Assembly (NCBI RefSeq): GCF_021390245.1
Contig: NZ_JAJUXH010000015.1
Location: 62,001 to 126,000 of the forward strand
DNA: 64,000 nucleotides
Direction of reading: 5' to 3'
Source: Dyadobacter sp. CY323
GTDB taxonomy: Bacteria; Bacteroidota; Bacteroidia; Cytophagales; Spirosomataceae
Under the pieces are notes generated by a model. The model was not told the DNA's origin, made no database searches, and saw only the letters and a program-made list of their open reading frames with translations. This document shows, piece after piece, positions 9,006 to 18,380 of the stretch (positions are counted from its first letter, which is position 1; the number at the start of each line of letters is the position of its first letter). The position numbers and the translations under genes are program-made.

Positions 9006-11404
9006 ATGCTCTTACATTACCTAACACTTTCCTTGCGCCGCTTGTGGCGGCAGCGTCAGGTTAATATGATACGCGTTTCGAGCTTAGCGCTTGGACTTGC
9101 AAGCGGCCTGGTGATTTTTGGTCGTGAATTACATGTTCAGCTTTGATCGCCATCATCCCAATATGGGCCGGTCCTACTGGGTGGTGACAGACATAAAAAG
9201 GGAAAATACAATGCAGACCGACGCCGCGCCGCGCCCACTGGCAGAAGTGCTGCGCCGTACATATCCATTTGTGGAAAGCGCGACCCGGCTAGAAACGGTT
9301 TTCGGTCGTACTATCAGCGTTCCGGACACGAAAAACGGATGGATAAAGAAGTTTAATGAAGCACGTAATGTGTGCTTTGCCGAACCCCAATACTTCAATC
9401 ACTTTGCAGTCGAATGGATCTCAGGGAATCCGCAAACCGCTCTGAAAGTACCAAACACCATTGTGATCAGCGAGCGGTATGCCCGTAAGTACTTCGATGA
9501 TGCCCAACCGTTGGGCCGCACATTGCGACTGGACAACCGTGTAGACCTGACCGTGACGGGAATCATTAAGAAATCCGCCGGCCAACACCCAGCTTCGTTA
9601 CGATGCATTGATTTCGTATGCTACAATCCCAGGTCTGGAAAACAGTGGCAGCATGCAGGATTGGGAAGGCCTTCAAAGCATGTGCTTTGTGCTGCTGCGC
9701 CAGGGAACCAATCCCGGCCAGCTGGTAACTGCATTGGATGAGGTCCGCAAGACAAGCTTGCCTGCAGAGAAGGCGGCACAGTTCGCCTATCACATGCTGC
9801 CCCTGGCGGACCTGAACCATGAGCGCAGCGGAATGGCGCCGCGCCCGGTCTTATATGCCCTGATTGCAGTCGGGTTGCTTTTAGTATTTGCCTCCTGCAT
9901 CAATTACATCAACCTGGCTACTGCCCAGGCGTTGCAACGAGCGCAGGAAGTAGGCGTTCGCAAAGTCGTCGGCAGCAGTCAGTTCCAGCTCATCAGGCAA
10001 TTTATGCTTGAAACCCTCATGCTAACTGTTTTTGCGGTGGTTATATCATTAATGCTGACCCAAATGGCAATGCCGCTGGTAAACCAGACATTAGCCAAAC
10101 AGGTTGATATGCTTCATCCGGCAATCTCCATATTGGATTTGTTGCGGCCAATAAGCTTGCAATGGTTCCTGATCCTGATTGCTGGCGTGGTCCTGCTGGC
10201 AGGTTTATACCCGGCCTGGGTATTGTCCCGATTTAATCCAACCCAGGCACTGGCCGGTCAATTGACAATACGCAACGTGGGAGGCTTTACAATCAGGAGA
10301 ACATTGATAACCGGTCAATTTGTCCTCTCGCAGTTGTTTTTGATTGTAGTACTGGTAATTACCGCGCAATTGAAACACATGCAAAGAGTCGATTGGGGTT
10401 TTCGTCATGAAAACAAGCTTACCGTCTGGCTTTCGCCACCTAACCCGATCCCTTACAGTCAGTTAAGTCAAAGCTGGTTGCAGTTACCGGGTGTGACCAG
10501 TGTGACTTATGCCAGTGATCCTCCGGCTTCTCCCTATAACCGCCCTACCCCATTCAGCTTTCACATTTCCTCAAAACCTGAGCCGTTCGAGACGCGGCTG
10601 CGGGCAGCCGACGAACATTATCTGTCTGCATTCGGATTAACCCTCGTTGCCGGCCGCAATTTCCAGTCCGCCGACACGACCGCACAGGAGGTGCTCGTGA
10701 ACGAAACGCTTGTCAGGCAACTCGGGGTTTCACCGGGTACTGTTATTGACAAACGGATGCGACTGAAAGATGCTGACGGGATTATTGTAGGTGTTGTAAA
10801 AGATTTCCGGAGCGGGGATCTGCACCAACCCATTATGCCTGTGACTATTGTCCACGACCTGGGACACACCACAATGGCCGTGCTCACCTTATCGCCCGCT
10901 CATCCGCAGACAACATCCAAAGCGATTGAGAAAGTATGGGATGAAATCATGCCGCATCAGGTATACAAGGCAGATCATTTGGATGAATTATTGGGATCAT
11001 TTCTTGACATGGAACGATTGCTGGCTGGCTTCGTACAAGCTTTTGCCCTTATCGCAATGGCCATGAGCTGCCTTGGACTTTACGGATTGGTAACCTTCAT
11101 GGCCGACGGCCGTGCCAGGGAAATCGGGGTGCGACGTGTGCTGGGTGCCCGCACCGTACAACTGCTATGGATATTTGGCAGAGAATTTGGACGGCTTATA
11201 ATCATTGGCTTTCTCATTGCCGCTCCACTGGGCTGGTGGCTGACCGGAAGTTGGCTGCAGCAATACGCTCACAGGATTACATCAGGTGTGTGGCCGCTTG
11301 CCGCAACGCTAGGGATCACAGCACTAATTACCGCATTAACCGTTCTCGGACATGCCCTAAAAGCAGCCATGCAAAGCCCTGTCAAATATTTCAGGGGGCA
11401 GTGA
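9006..11404 (+). pseudogene. ABC transporter permease (FtsX/MacB-like, about 800 aa) broken by two frameshifts
   Basis: Homology-like continuity runs through three frames. Frame A starts at the ATG at 9006 (MLLHYLTLSLRRLWRQRQ ... LALGLASGLVIF) and runs into a stop near 9150. The sense continues in a second frame from about 9118 (VVNYMFSFDRHHP ... GIIKK). It then moves to a third frame from about 9575 (PANTQLRYDALISYA) to the stop at 11404. Both shifts equal one extra base (or two missing): the first lies in a T run at about 9114-9119, the second at about 9570-9580 in CCGCCGG. The joined product has the usual layout of Bacteroidota FtsX-like permeases: N-terminal helix, MacB periplasmic domain, FtsX domain with three helices (RAQEVGVRKVVGSSQFQLIRQ), a second periplasmic domain and a second FtsX domain (GRAREIGVRRVLGARTVQLL). 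The last 598 residues are intact as one open frame from 9608. It is either a real pseudogene or shows two sequencing indels. Confidence 0.85.
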
Positions 11405-11686
11405 CTCCACCCGGGTGTCTGCGGGCATCTGCCATGCGGCCCAAATCCCTCTGACCGCAAGTCCACCGTTTATCTGCATCCTTCATCATAGCCAGGTTGG
11501 GTTGCTAACCGATCCCACTCGTTCCGCCGGTGATAACTCTTAGGCGACACTACCTATGTATCTGCTTTAGGAGCAAGAAAAAATTATAAATATTATTTGA
11601 ATTGACTAAGTACCGAAGCAATATTATGTGTCTTACTTATTAGAATGAGGATTTTTAACGAAAAAACGGTTTAAATTAAGGTTGAT

Positions 11687-12403
11687 ATGCCGGACTTGTT
11701 TGGGTTACCACCATCAGATGACCACAATATCTCATTTCTCGGGGTGTTGAAATCTGAAAGCGAGAATTTTGAAGCAGTGGACAGAAAGTCGGAAAACTCG
11801 ATTGTGGACTCAGAGATTTTCATTCGTAAAGCTTTTGAAACGGATGTGGCATTGGGCTGTAAATTGTTATTTCAGATCTACTATAAAGCGCTTTGTAATC
11901 ATGCGGTGCGTATTGTTTATTCCCGCGAAGTAAGTGAAGATATTGTGGCAGATGTGTTTTGCAGCTTTTGGGATCACAAAGCCTATGAACAAATCAACCG
12001 GTCCTACCGCGCTTATCTGGTGACAGCCACCCGAAACCGGTGTTTCAACTACCTCAAACGGTCGCGTTACAAAGATCTGCCCATTGAATCGGCACAAGAT
12101 CAGGAGGCTTCCGCCTCTAACCTGCCCGAGCGGATCATGCAATACGCCGATCTGAGCCGAAGAATCGAAACACTGGTCAGCAGCCTTCCCCCGCAATGCC
12201 AGAAAATATTCATCATGAACCGTTTCGAGGGTAAAATGGCAAAAGAAATTGCGCTCGACCTCAACCTTTCCACCCGAACCATCGAAGTGCAGATCGCCAA
12301 GGCGCTAGCGGTCATCAAGCTGGGACTGAAAGACTATTGGCTCGAACTCTTAATTCTGGTTCAATCCACTTTTTTGTCCGGCCATTCCTGGATTTTGACG
12401 TAG
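11687..12403 (+). CDS. ECF RNA polymerase sigma factor (Bacteroidota FecI-like)
   Basis: 238 residues. Sigma region 2 spans about 55-125 (LLFQIYYKALCNHAVRIV, SEDIVADVFCSFWDH, YLVTATRNRCFNYLKR). Region 4 spans about 165-220 (SLPPQCQKIFIMNRFEGKM followed by AKEIALDLNLSTRTIEVQI), the helix-turn-helix that reads the -35 element. The protein carries about 40 extra N-terminal residues compared with the usual 190-200. A GTG at 11804 (VDSEIFIRKAF) would give the usual length, so the start is uncertain. The next genes are a FecR-type anti-sigma factor and a SusC with an STN signalling domain, so this sigma factor very likely drives the SusC/SusD genes at 13466-18380 when the receptor binds its ligand. 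Confidence 0.92.
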   Translation: MPDLFGLPPSDDHNISFLGVLKSESENFEAVDRKSENSIVDSEIFIRKAFETDVALGCKLLFQIYYKALCNHAVRIVYSREVSEDIVADVFCSFWDHKAYEQINRSYRAYLVTATRNRCFNYLKRSRYKDLPIESAQDQEASASNLPERIMQYADLSRRIETLVSSLPPQCQKIFIMNRFEGKMAKEIALDLNLSTRTIEVQIAKALAVIKLGLKDYWLELLILVQSTFLSGHSWILT

Positions 12404-12459
12404 CGGATACGTATCCAGGTCGCTGCGAATGTCTCATAATTAGGGCGTGTAAATAAGAA

Positions 12460-13446
12460 ATGATGTTAGTGATAAATAAATCTCAAATATTTGAACATTT
12501 CGCGGGGCGCTCAACTTCCCTGCTGAAACGACAGATTGAAATCTGGCTGCAAACCGAGGCCAACCAAGAGCTGTATTTTCAATGGCTTATTGAGTGGGAA
12601 AACAACTTTCCTGTTTACGACCCCCAGATCGAGGAGCCACTTAACAGATTTAGTCAATACATGGAAAGTGGGTTCCGTGACCTGCAACGGGCGCATTTAA
12701 AGGAAAAACGTTTTCTACCTTCCCGCTGGCTTGCTGCTGCCGTAATGATTTTGGCAATCTCCACAAGCGCTTGGTTTGGCAAAGATTATATTCAATATCA
12801 AACTTTTGAGACCGGCTACGGCGCTACCAAAACGGTCGCATTGCCCGATGGCAGCACGGTGACCTTAAATGCAAATTCCCGCCTTCGCGTTCCCAGGTTC
12901 GCTTTTGGAAAACGATCCCGCGAAGTCTTCCTGAAAGGTGAAGCTTATTTCGTTGTCAGTCATAAAAAAGACAACATGCAGTTCCGTGTGGGGACACCCA
13001 AAAACATGGACGTGATCGTGCTCGGAACCGAGTTCAATGTGTATGCCCGTGAACAGGATACCCGTGTCATGCTGCACAAAGGAAAAGTAAAAATCAATTA
13101 CCCATTTCAAAATTCGGTCAGGGAGGTCATGCTCAAACCAGGTGATTTGATCGGCTACAACAAGAAGGCAGTGCCGGAGATCAAGTCCAATGTCGAGACC
13201 GACCGCTACCTGGCCTGGAAAGAACACCGGTACATTTTTGAAGACATGACTTTAAGCGAGTTTGGCCAGCTCCTCACCGAAAATTATGGTCTTCATGTGG
13301 AAATAGAGAACGACGAACTGGCGTCGCGCACCCTGGTAGGTTCCTTCAAGGCCGAGAATTCCGAGGAACTTCTGGCCTCAGTGACAGAGATTTTAAATCT
13401 GAAAGTAACCCGGAAGGGCAATACCATTTTACTCCAAAGCAATTAA
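12460..13446 (+). CDS. FecR-family anti-sigma factor with C-terminal DUF4974 domain
   Basis: 328 residues. A cytoplasmic N-terminal part (about 1-80) should bind the sigma factor. One membrane helix follows (WLAAAVMILAISTSAWF, about 90-106), then a periplasmic FecR domain (about 120-215; TKTVALPDGSTVTLNANSRL, VFLKGEAYFVV, VLGTEFNVYA) and a DUF4974/STN-binding domain to the end (FEDMTLSEFGQLLTENYGL). In the FecIRA scheme, the plug-side STN domain of the outer-membrane receptor contacts FecR, which then releases or activates the sigma factor. It sits 57 bp after the sigma gene and 19 bp before the STN-containing SusC. The start may be either of the two adjacent Met codons at 12460 and 12463. 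Confidence 0.95.
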   Translation: MMLVINKSQIFEHFAGRSTSLLKRQIEIWLQTEANQELYFQWLIEWENNFPVYDPQIEEPLNRFSQYMESGFRDLQRAHLKEKRFLPSRWLAAAVMILAISTSAWFGKDYIQYQTFETGYGATKTVALPDGSTVTLNANSRLRVPRFAFGKRSREVFLKGEAYFVVSHKKDNMQFRVGTPKNMDVIVLGTEFNVYAREQDTRVMLHKGKVKINYPFQNSVREVMLKPGDLIGYNKKAVPEIKSNVETDRYLAWKEHRYIFEDMTLSEFGQLLTENYGLHVEIENDELASRTLVGSFKAENSEELLASVTEILNLKVTRKGNTILLQSN

Positions 13447-13465
13447 CCAATCACCCTTTTGATCT

Positions 13466-16400
13466 ATGAAACACCCGTTACAAAAACTATGGGTAGGGAT
13501 TCTTATACTCTTACTCGTTCACCAGCCGCAGGCGAACTACGCTCTTTCAGCACAGAAAACCCGGACAAGCGTGGACCTGACTACAACTCAGCCCAACAAA
13601 AAGCTCAGGGATGCCTTGCAGGAATTAAAAAAGAAATACAAGGTCGATATCCTTTTTGAAGGGAGTTATGTGGACCTGATTACCGTACCAGCTACTGCGC
13701 TGGATTACAATGAGGTATTTGAAGAAAATCTAAAAAAGGTCCTGAGCACTACTACCCTTCAATTTAAAAAAGTAAAAAACGGCACTTACCTGATTTTACA
13801 GCCTAAAAATGATCCCGGTAAAGATCCCTCGCAAAGTGCAGCCGAGCCGCATCAGACCATTCCTGACCAGGCCTCAGCACCTGGTGCAATCCCGGTGAAG
13901 ACAGCGGCAACCCAGGTTACCGGCCAGGTGAAAGACATAAAGGGGGAAGGTATTCCGGGCGTCAACATCATGCTGAAAGGTACCGGCCAAGGCACGATCA
14001 CCAACTCCGATGGCTTTTTTTCGCTGGATGTTGCGAATGAAAAAGACATTCTGACCTTCTCGTATATAGGTTACGTAACGCAGGAAATGGCTGTGAATGG
14101 TCAAACGCGGTTCGAGGTAGTATTGAAAGTGGATGAAAAAGCACTCGATGAGGTGATAGTGGTAGGCTACGGAACGCGTACAAAAAGCTCATTAACCGGC
14201 TCCATTGCATCTGTTAAAGCAGAAGAACTGAAAGTAACGCCCGTAGCAAACCTCGCGCAAGGCATCCAGGGCCGGGTAGCCGGGCTGGACATGCGGCAAA
14301 ATTCGGGAACCCCCGGTGGCAATATCAGCGTCCGGATTCGCGGTACCAACTCCATTAATGGTACTTCCGAACCACTTTATGTGATCGACGGCATACAGAT
14401 TTCGGCCACATCGGCGGTCAATGCGGCCAACCCGCTTTCGCAGATCAACCCCTCCGACATTGAGTCTGTGGAAGTGCTCAAAGATGCTTCGGCGACGGCC
14501 ATTTACGGGGCCCGGGGAGCGAATGGCGTCGTACTGATCACCACCAAACGCGGCAAAGACGGAATCACCCATGTTTCTTACGACGGGTATGTAGGCCAGC
14601 AGCAAACCACGCAAAAGATGGGTATCCTGAATGCCTCCCAATTTGCCCGGCTCGAAAATGATACGTACACTTCCTCACCCATTTACCCCGATCCCGCCAG
14701 CTTGGGCGCAGGAACGAATTATCTGGACCTGATCTTTCGAAAAGCGATCATTCAGAATCACCAGCTGTCAGTGACCGGCGGCAACAACAAAACGCAGGTT
14801 GCGATTGGCGCCAACTATTTCAGTCAGGATGGTATTATTAAAAATACGGATTACAACCGGTATGCGCTCCGTGCCAACATCGACCACCAGATCAGCGACC
14901 GGGTTAAAGTTGGTACCAGCCTTTATTATACCATTACCGGCGAGAACCGTTCCAGTGCGGGCGGCACGGCTGTAAATGTAACCAGTGCCCGCGAGGGAAT
15001 TTTAGGCCGCGCGGTAGCCGCACCCCCTACCCTTTTACCCTACCGCGCGAATGGCACTGTTTTTTCGTTTGCCGACCAGTTCAGCGGACGCTACCGCGAA
15101 ACCGTAAACCCCATGGGCGAGCTGGCTAAAAAGAACTACAACAGCAACAACCGGCTTTTGGGCAACCTATATATTGACGTTAATCTATTCAAAGGTTTAT
15201 CCTACCGCGCCAGCTTCAATGCCGACATCACCTCAGGTCTGCAGGAGCTTTACTCACCCCGATCCATCATCGACTCCATTTCACTCAACAACCCCAATGC
15301 CGTAAACGGGAGCGCAGCAAACAACAGTTCCTACATGAGAACGCTGCTTCATGAAAGCATTCTTACCTACAAAAATGTGTTCGGAAAACTCCATGCGGTG
15401 AATGCGACGGTGGTTTATGCTACTCAGGCCGATGTACTGCAGACCAACAATCAGACTGCCTCCGGCTTCGGCAATGACTTTACCGAAAATTGGTCGACGT
15501 CCAATGCGACCGTCTACGCCCTGTCTTCATTTCGCAGCAAGAGCAGCCTTAATTCCTACCTCGGACGGGTCGGTTACGGTTTCAAAGACCGCTACTTCCT
15601 GGACCTGACTGCCCGGATTGACGGTTCCAGCAAATTCGGCGCTAATAATAAATATGGCTTTTTCCCGGCGGTATCAGCGGCCTGGCGAATCATTGACGAA
15701 GACTTTATGAAATCCGTCGAGTTTGTCAGCGACCTGAAACTACGGGCCAGCTACGGGGTAACGGGAAACGCGGGGGCCATTGGATCGTACCAGTCGCTGG
15801 CAACCGTGAGCGGCCAGGGATACAACTACAATTTTAATAACAATGTGCAGACTGGCATTAACCCAAGCGGCATTGCTAATCCTGACCTGAAATGGGAACA
15901 AGCCACGCAACTTGATATCGGCATAGACCTGGCTATTTTCAACAATCGCCTGGATGTGGTAGCTGACTATTATCACAAACGCACGGACAACCTGCTTTTT
16001 ACCAAAGCAGTACCCATGTCATCGGGCTACACGACGATCACGGGAAATTATGGTTCGATCCAGAATAAAGGCATTGAGTTAGGCATCAGCGGAAAAATCC
16101 TGACCGGTGCATTCAAATGGGAAGCGTCGGGAAACATTACTTTTAACAACAATAAAGTACTCGCGCTGGATGGTATCCAAAACGAGCTGGCTTTGTCCAG
16201 TTACTCTCTTTTGAAAGTCGGCTATCCATTGGGCATTTACCGGACGTATATGTTGGATGGTATCAACCAAACCGGAGAGGCATTTTTGCCTGGATATGAT
16301 GCGCGTACCGGTGGGTTTAAGATCAAGGATGTCAATGAAGATGGGAAAATCAGTACCGATGACCAGGTGATTGTCGGGAATGCACAGCCCAAATACTTCT

Positions 16401-16864
16401 TCGGCTTTTCGAGCTCGGTCAAATACAAGAATTTCGAGTTGAGCGGTTTTTTGCAGGGGGTGCAGGGAAGTCGCCTGTTCAACGGGTTCCGCTTTACGTT
16501 TGAGACGCCATCCGGGCAGGTCAATTTGCTGGAAGGGACTGCTAACCGCTGGACGGCTGCCAATCCCAATAACGAATACGTAAAACCCGCGCAGGGCACC
16601 AACCTGCCTGTTGGAGACCGCTGGGTGGAGGATAATTCGTACCTGCGGGTCAAAAACCTGACGCTGGCCTACAACTTGCCCCGCTTCAAATTCAGCAAAG
16701 GCATCCGGGTGTATGCCAGCGGAAACAACCTGTTCACTTTTACCAAGTACCAGGGTTGGGACCCGGAGTCCAACAATTACGCCAGCGCCAATGCGCTCTT
16801 CTACGACAATGGCACTTACCCGGCCGCCAAATCGTATGTGATCGGCCTTCAATGCACATTCTGA
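13466..16864 (+). CDS. SusC/RagA-family TonB-linked outer membrane protein with N-terminal STN signalling domain
   Basis: 1132 residues. Signal peptide at 1-29. Secretin/TonB N-terminal (STN) domain at about 38-115 (KLRDALQELKKKYKVDILFE). A linker is followed by a carboxypeptidase-D-like domain at about 150-222 (VTGQVKDIKGEGIPGVNI, TFSYIGYVTQE), the SusC signature LDEVIVVGYGTRTK (228-240), the TonB plug (IQGRVAGLDMRQNSG, VRIRGTNSINGTSEPLYVID, ATAIYGARGANGVVLITTKRG) and a long beta-barrel ending in the aromatic residue of VIGLQCTF. The STN domain makes it a signal-transducing receptor paired with the FecR and sigma genes just upstream. The SusD partner starts 19 bp downstream. Substrate not determinable; the wider locus points to a sulfated glycan. 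Confidence 0.96.
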   Translation: MKHPLQKLWVGILILLLVHQPQANYALSAQKTRTSVDLTTTQPNKKLRDALQELKKKYKVDILFEGSYVDLITVPATALDYNEVFEENLKKVLSTTTLQFKKVKNGTYLILQPKNDPGKDPSQSAAEPHQTIPDQASAPGAIPVKTAATQVTGQVKDIKGEGIPGVNIMLKGTGQGTITNSDGFFSLDVANEKDILTFSYIGYVTQEMAVNGQTRFEVVLKVDEKALDEVIVVGYGTRTKSSLTGSIASVKAEELKVTPVANLAQGIQGRVAGLDMRQNSGTPGGNISVRIRGTNSINGTSEPLYVIDGIQISATSAVNAANPLSQINPSDIESVEVLKDASATAIYGARGANGVVLITTKRGKDGITHVSYDGYVGQQQTTQKMGILNASQFARLENDTYTSSPIYPDPASLGAGTNYLDLIFRKAIIQNHQLSVTGGNNKTQVAIGANYFSQDGIIKNTDYNRYALRANIDHQISDRVKVGTSLYYTITGENRSSAGGTAVNVTSAREGILGRAVAAPPTLLPYRANGTVFSFADQFSGRYRETVNPMGELAKKNYNSNNRLLGNLYIDVNLFKGLSYRASFNADITSGLQELYSPRSIIDSISLNNPNAVNGSAANNSSYMRTLLHESILTYKNVFGKLHAVNATVVYATQADVLQTNNQTASGFGNDFTENWSTSNATVYALSSFRSKSSLNSYLGRVGYGFKDRYFLDLTARIDGSSKFGANNKYGFFPAVSAAWRIIDEDFMKSVEFVSDLKLRASYGVTGNAGAIGSYQSLATVSGQGYNYNFNNNVQTGINPSGIANPDLKWEQATQLDIGIDLAIFNNRLDVVADYYHKRTDNLLFTKAVPMSSGYTTITGNYGSIQNKGIELGISGKILTGAFKWEASGNITFNNNKVLALDGIQNELALSSYSLLKVGYPLGIYRTYMLDGINQTGEAFLPGYDARTGGFKIKDVNEDGKISTDDQVIVGNAQPKYFFGFSSSVKYKNFELSGFLQGVQGSRLFNGFRFTFETPSGQVNLLEGTANRWTAANPNNEYVKPAQGTNLPVGDRWVEDNSYLRVKNLTLAYNLPRFKFSKGIRVYASGNNLFTFTKYQGWDPESNNYASANALFYDNGTYPAAKSYVIGLQCTF

Positions 16865-16883
16865 CCCTTAAACCCCAGACATT

Positions 16884-18380
16884 ATGAAACGATATTTTGC
16901 AAAATCCATCCTGACAGCGTCTGTTGTCATATGCTGCGCCACAGGCTGCCAGACATTGGATGAAGAGGTATACTCATCGGTTATCACCACCAACTTTTAC
17001 AAAAGTTCGCAAGATGCTGAAGCGGCATTAACCGCCGCCTACGGCTCCATTAACGATCTTTTCGATCAGGCCCCGCTTGTTTTCGCATCCGATTTTGCCG
17101 GGGACCAGCTTTGGGTAAAACCCGTTGTGGGCCGGAACGTATTTGCATTGTATAGCTACGACACCGACTATTCCGGCCCGAAAAGCTTTGGCAGGACCGC
17201 CGAAAGTCCCTATGGATTATGGCAGTTTTGTTACAAAGGCATCGAGAATGCCAATTGGGTAATTGAAAAAGTACCGTCGATCAGCATGGAAGCTACCCGC
17301 CGGGACGCGATTGTCGGAGAAGCGTTATTCCTGCGCGCATTATATCATTTTATGCTGACCAAAAGCTTTGGCGACGTGGTGATCCGGCTCTCGCCAAGCA
17401 AAAGCGAAACCGACGCGCTGGTCGGTAAAAGCCCAAAAGCAGAAGTATATCAGCAGATTTTCAAAGACCTGAATGAAGCCGCGGCCAAATTACCTTCGTA
17501 TTCAGCCACAACCGTCAAAGGAAGGACTTCCAAAGAGGTAGCAATCGGGTTTTATGCCAAAGCTGCCCTTTATGCCGAGGATTGGACGGCTGCCAAAACA
17601 AAAGCAGTGGAAGTGATCAACTCCGGAAAATATAAGCTGGTGGCCGATGTTCTCGACATTTTTAATGTAGAAAAAGAGGATCTGGCGCGCCAGGAAAATA
17701 TGTTTGCTTTTGAAGGCGACAATAGTACCCGGGCGCGGGGCACCACACTAATGGGCTTCTGCGGTCCGCCCAACAGCTCGGGCCGGGATTACGGAAATTC
17801 CACTTTCGGCTCTATTTTCGCCTTTCAGGCCTTTTTCGACTCGTTTGATCCAGCCGACAAGCGTCGGCAATTGATGGACACTACCTATATCAGCGTTGCC
17901 GGAAAATTAGTACATCAAAAGGATATTACACCTTACACTCCGAAAGGTGTTTTGATCAAAAAATACATGGACAGGAACTCTGTCGGCGCAAAGGGACGCA
18001 ATAATGTGCCTATGTTGCGACTGGCCGACCTCTACCTGATCGCCGCCGAAGCCGAAGCCCGGCTGAACGGGCCTACACCACTTGCGTATCAGTACATCAA
18101 TGCCATTCGCAGCCGGGCAGGACTGGCCAACCTGAAAGCCGGACTAAGTAAGGATGATTTTATCAATGCGGTTTTGCAGGAGCGCAGCTGGGAATTTTTT
18201 GCAGAAGGCGACCGCTGGTATGACCTGACGCGCACCAATCAGTTTTTAACCATTATCCCAAAGGCTGTGAACGAAGTATATCCCGTGCGAACGCCCCTGG
18301 CCAAACACAGATATTACCCGATCCCGCTGGACGAAATCCGGGCAAACCCCAAACTCGAACAAAATCCGGACTGGCAATGA
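16884..18380 (+). CDS. SusD/RagB-family nutrient-binding outer membrane lipoprotein
   Basis: 498 residues with a lipoprotein signal whose lipobox ends at Cys22 (CATGC). The body shows the usual SusD features: N-terminal SusD-like region with FLRALYHFMLTKSFGDVV, TPR-like helices, and the C-terminal RagB signature YINAIRSRAGL and QERSWEFFAEGDRWYDL followed by PIPLDEIRANPKLEQNP. SusD caps the SusC barrel at 13466-16864 and captures the glycan. The stop codon overlaps the next start by four bases (ATGA), so translation of the two genes is probably coupled. Shorter than the other SusD proteins in the window (553 and 589 residues) but full length by motif content. Confidence 0.95.
   Translation: MKRYFAKSILTASVVICCATGCQTLDEEVYSSVITTNFYKSSQDAEAALTAAYGSINDLFDQAPLVFASDFAGDQLWVKPVVGRNVFALYSYDTDYSGPKSFGRTAESPYGLWQFCYKGIENANWVIEKVPSISMEATRRDAIVGEALFLRALYHFMLTKSFGDVVIRLSPSKSETDALVGKSPKAEVYQQIFKDLNEAAAKLPSYSATTVKGRTSKEVAIGFYAKAALYAEDWTAAKTKAVEVINSGKYKLVADVLDIFNVEKEDLARQENMFAFEGDNSTRARGTTLMGFCGPPNSSGRDYGNSTFGSIFAFQAFFDSFDPADKRRQLMDTTYISVAGKLVHQKDITPYTPKGVLIKKYMDRNSVGAKGRNNVPMLRLADLYLIAAEAEARLNGPTPLAYQYINAIRSRAGLANLKAGLSKDDFINAVLQERSWEFFAEGDRWYDLTRTNQFLTIIPKAVNEVYPVRTPLAKHRYYPIPLDEIRANPKLEQNPDWQ

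Noticed and set aside
16079..16852. 257-residue open frame on the minus strand
   Set aside because: Antisense to the SusC barrel region; no domain or start signal.
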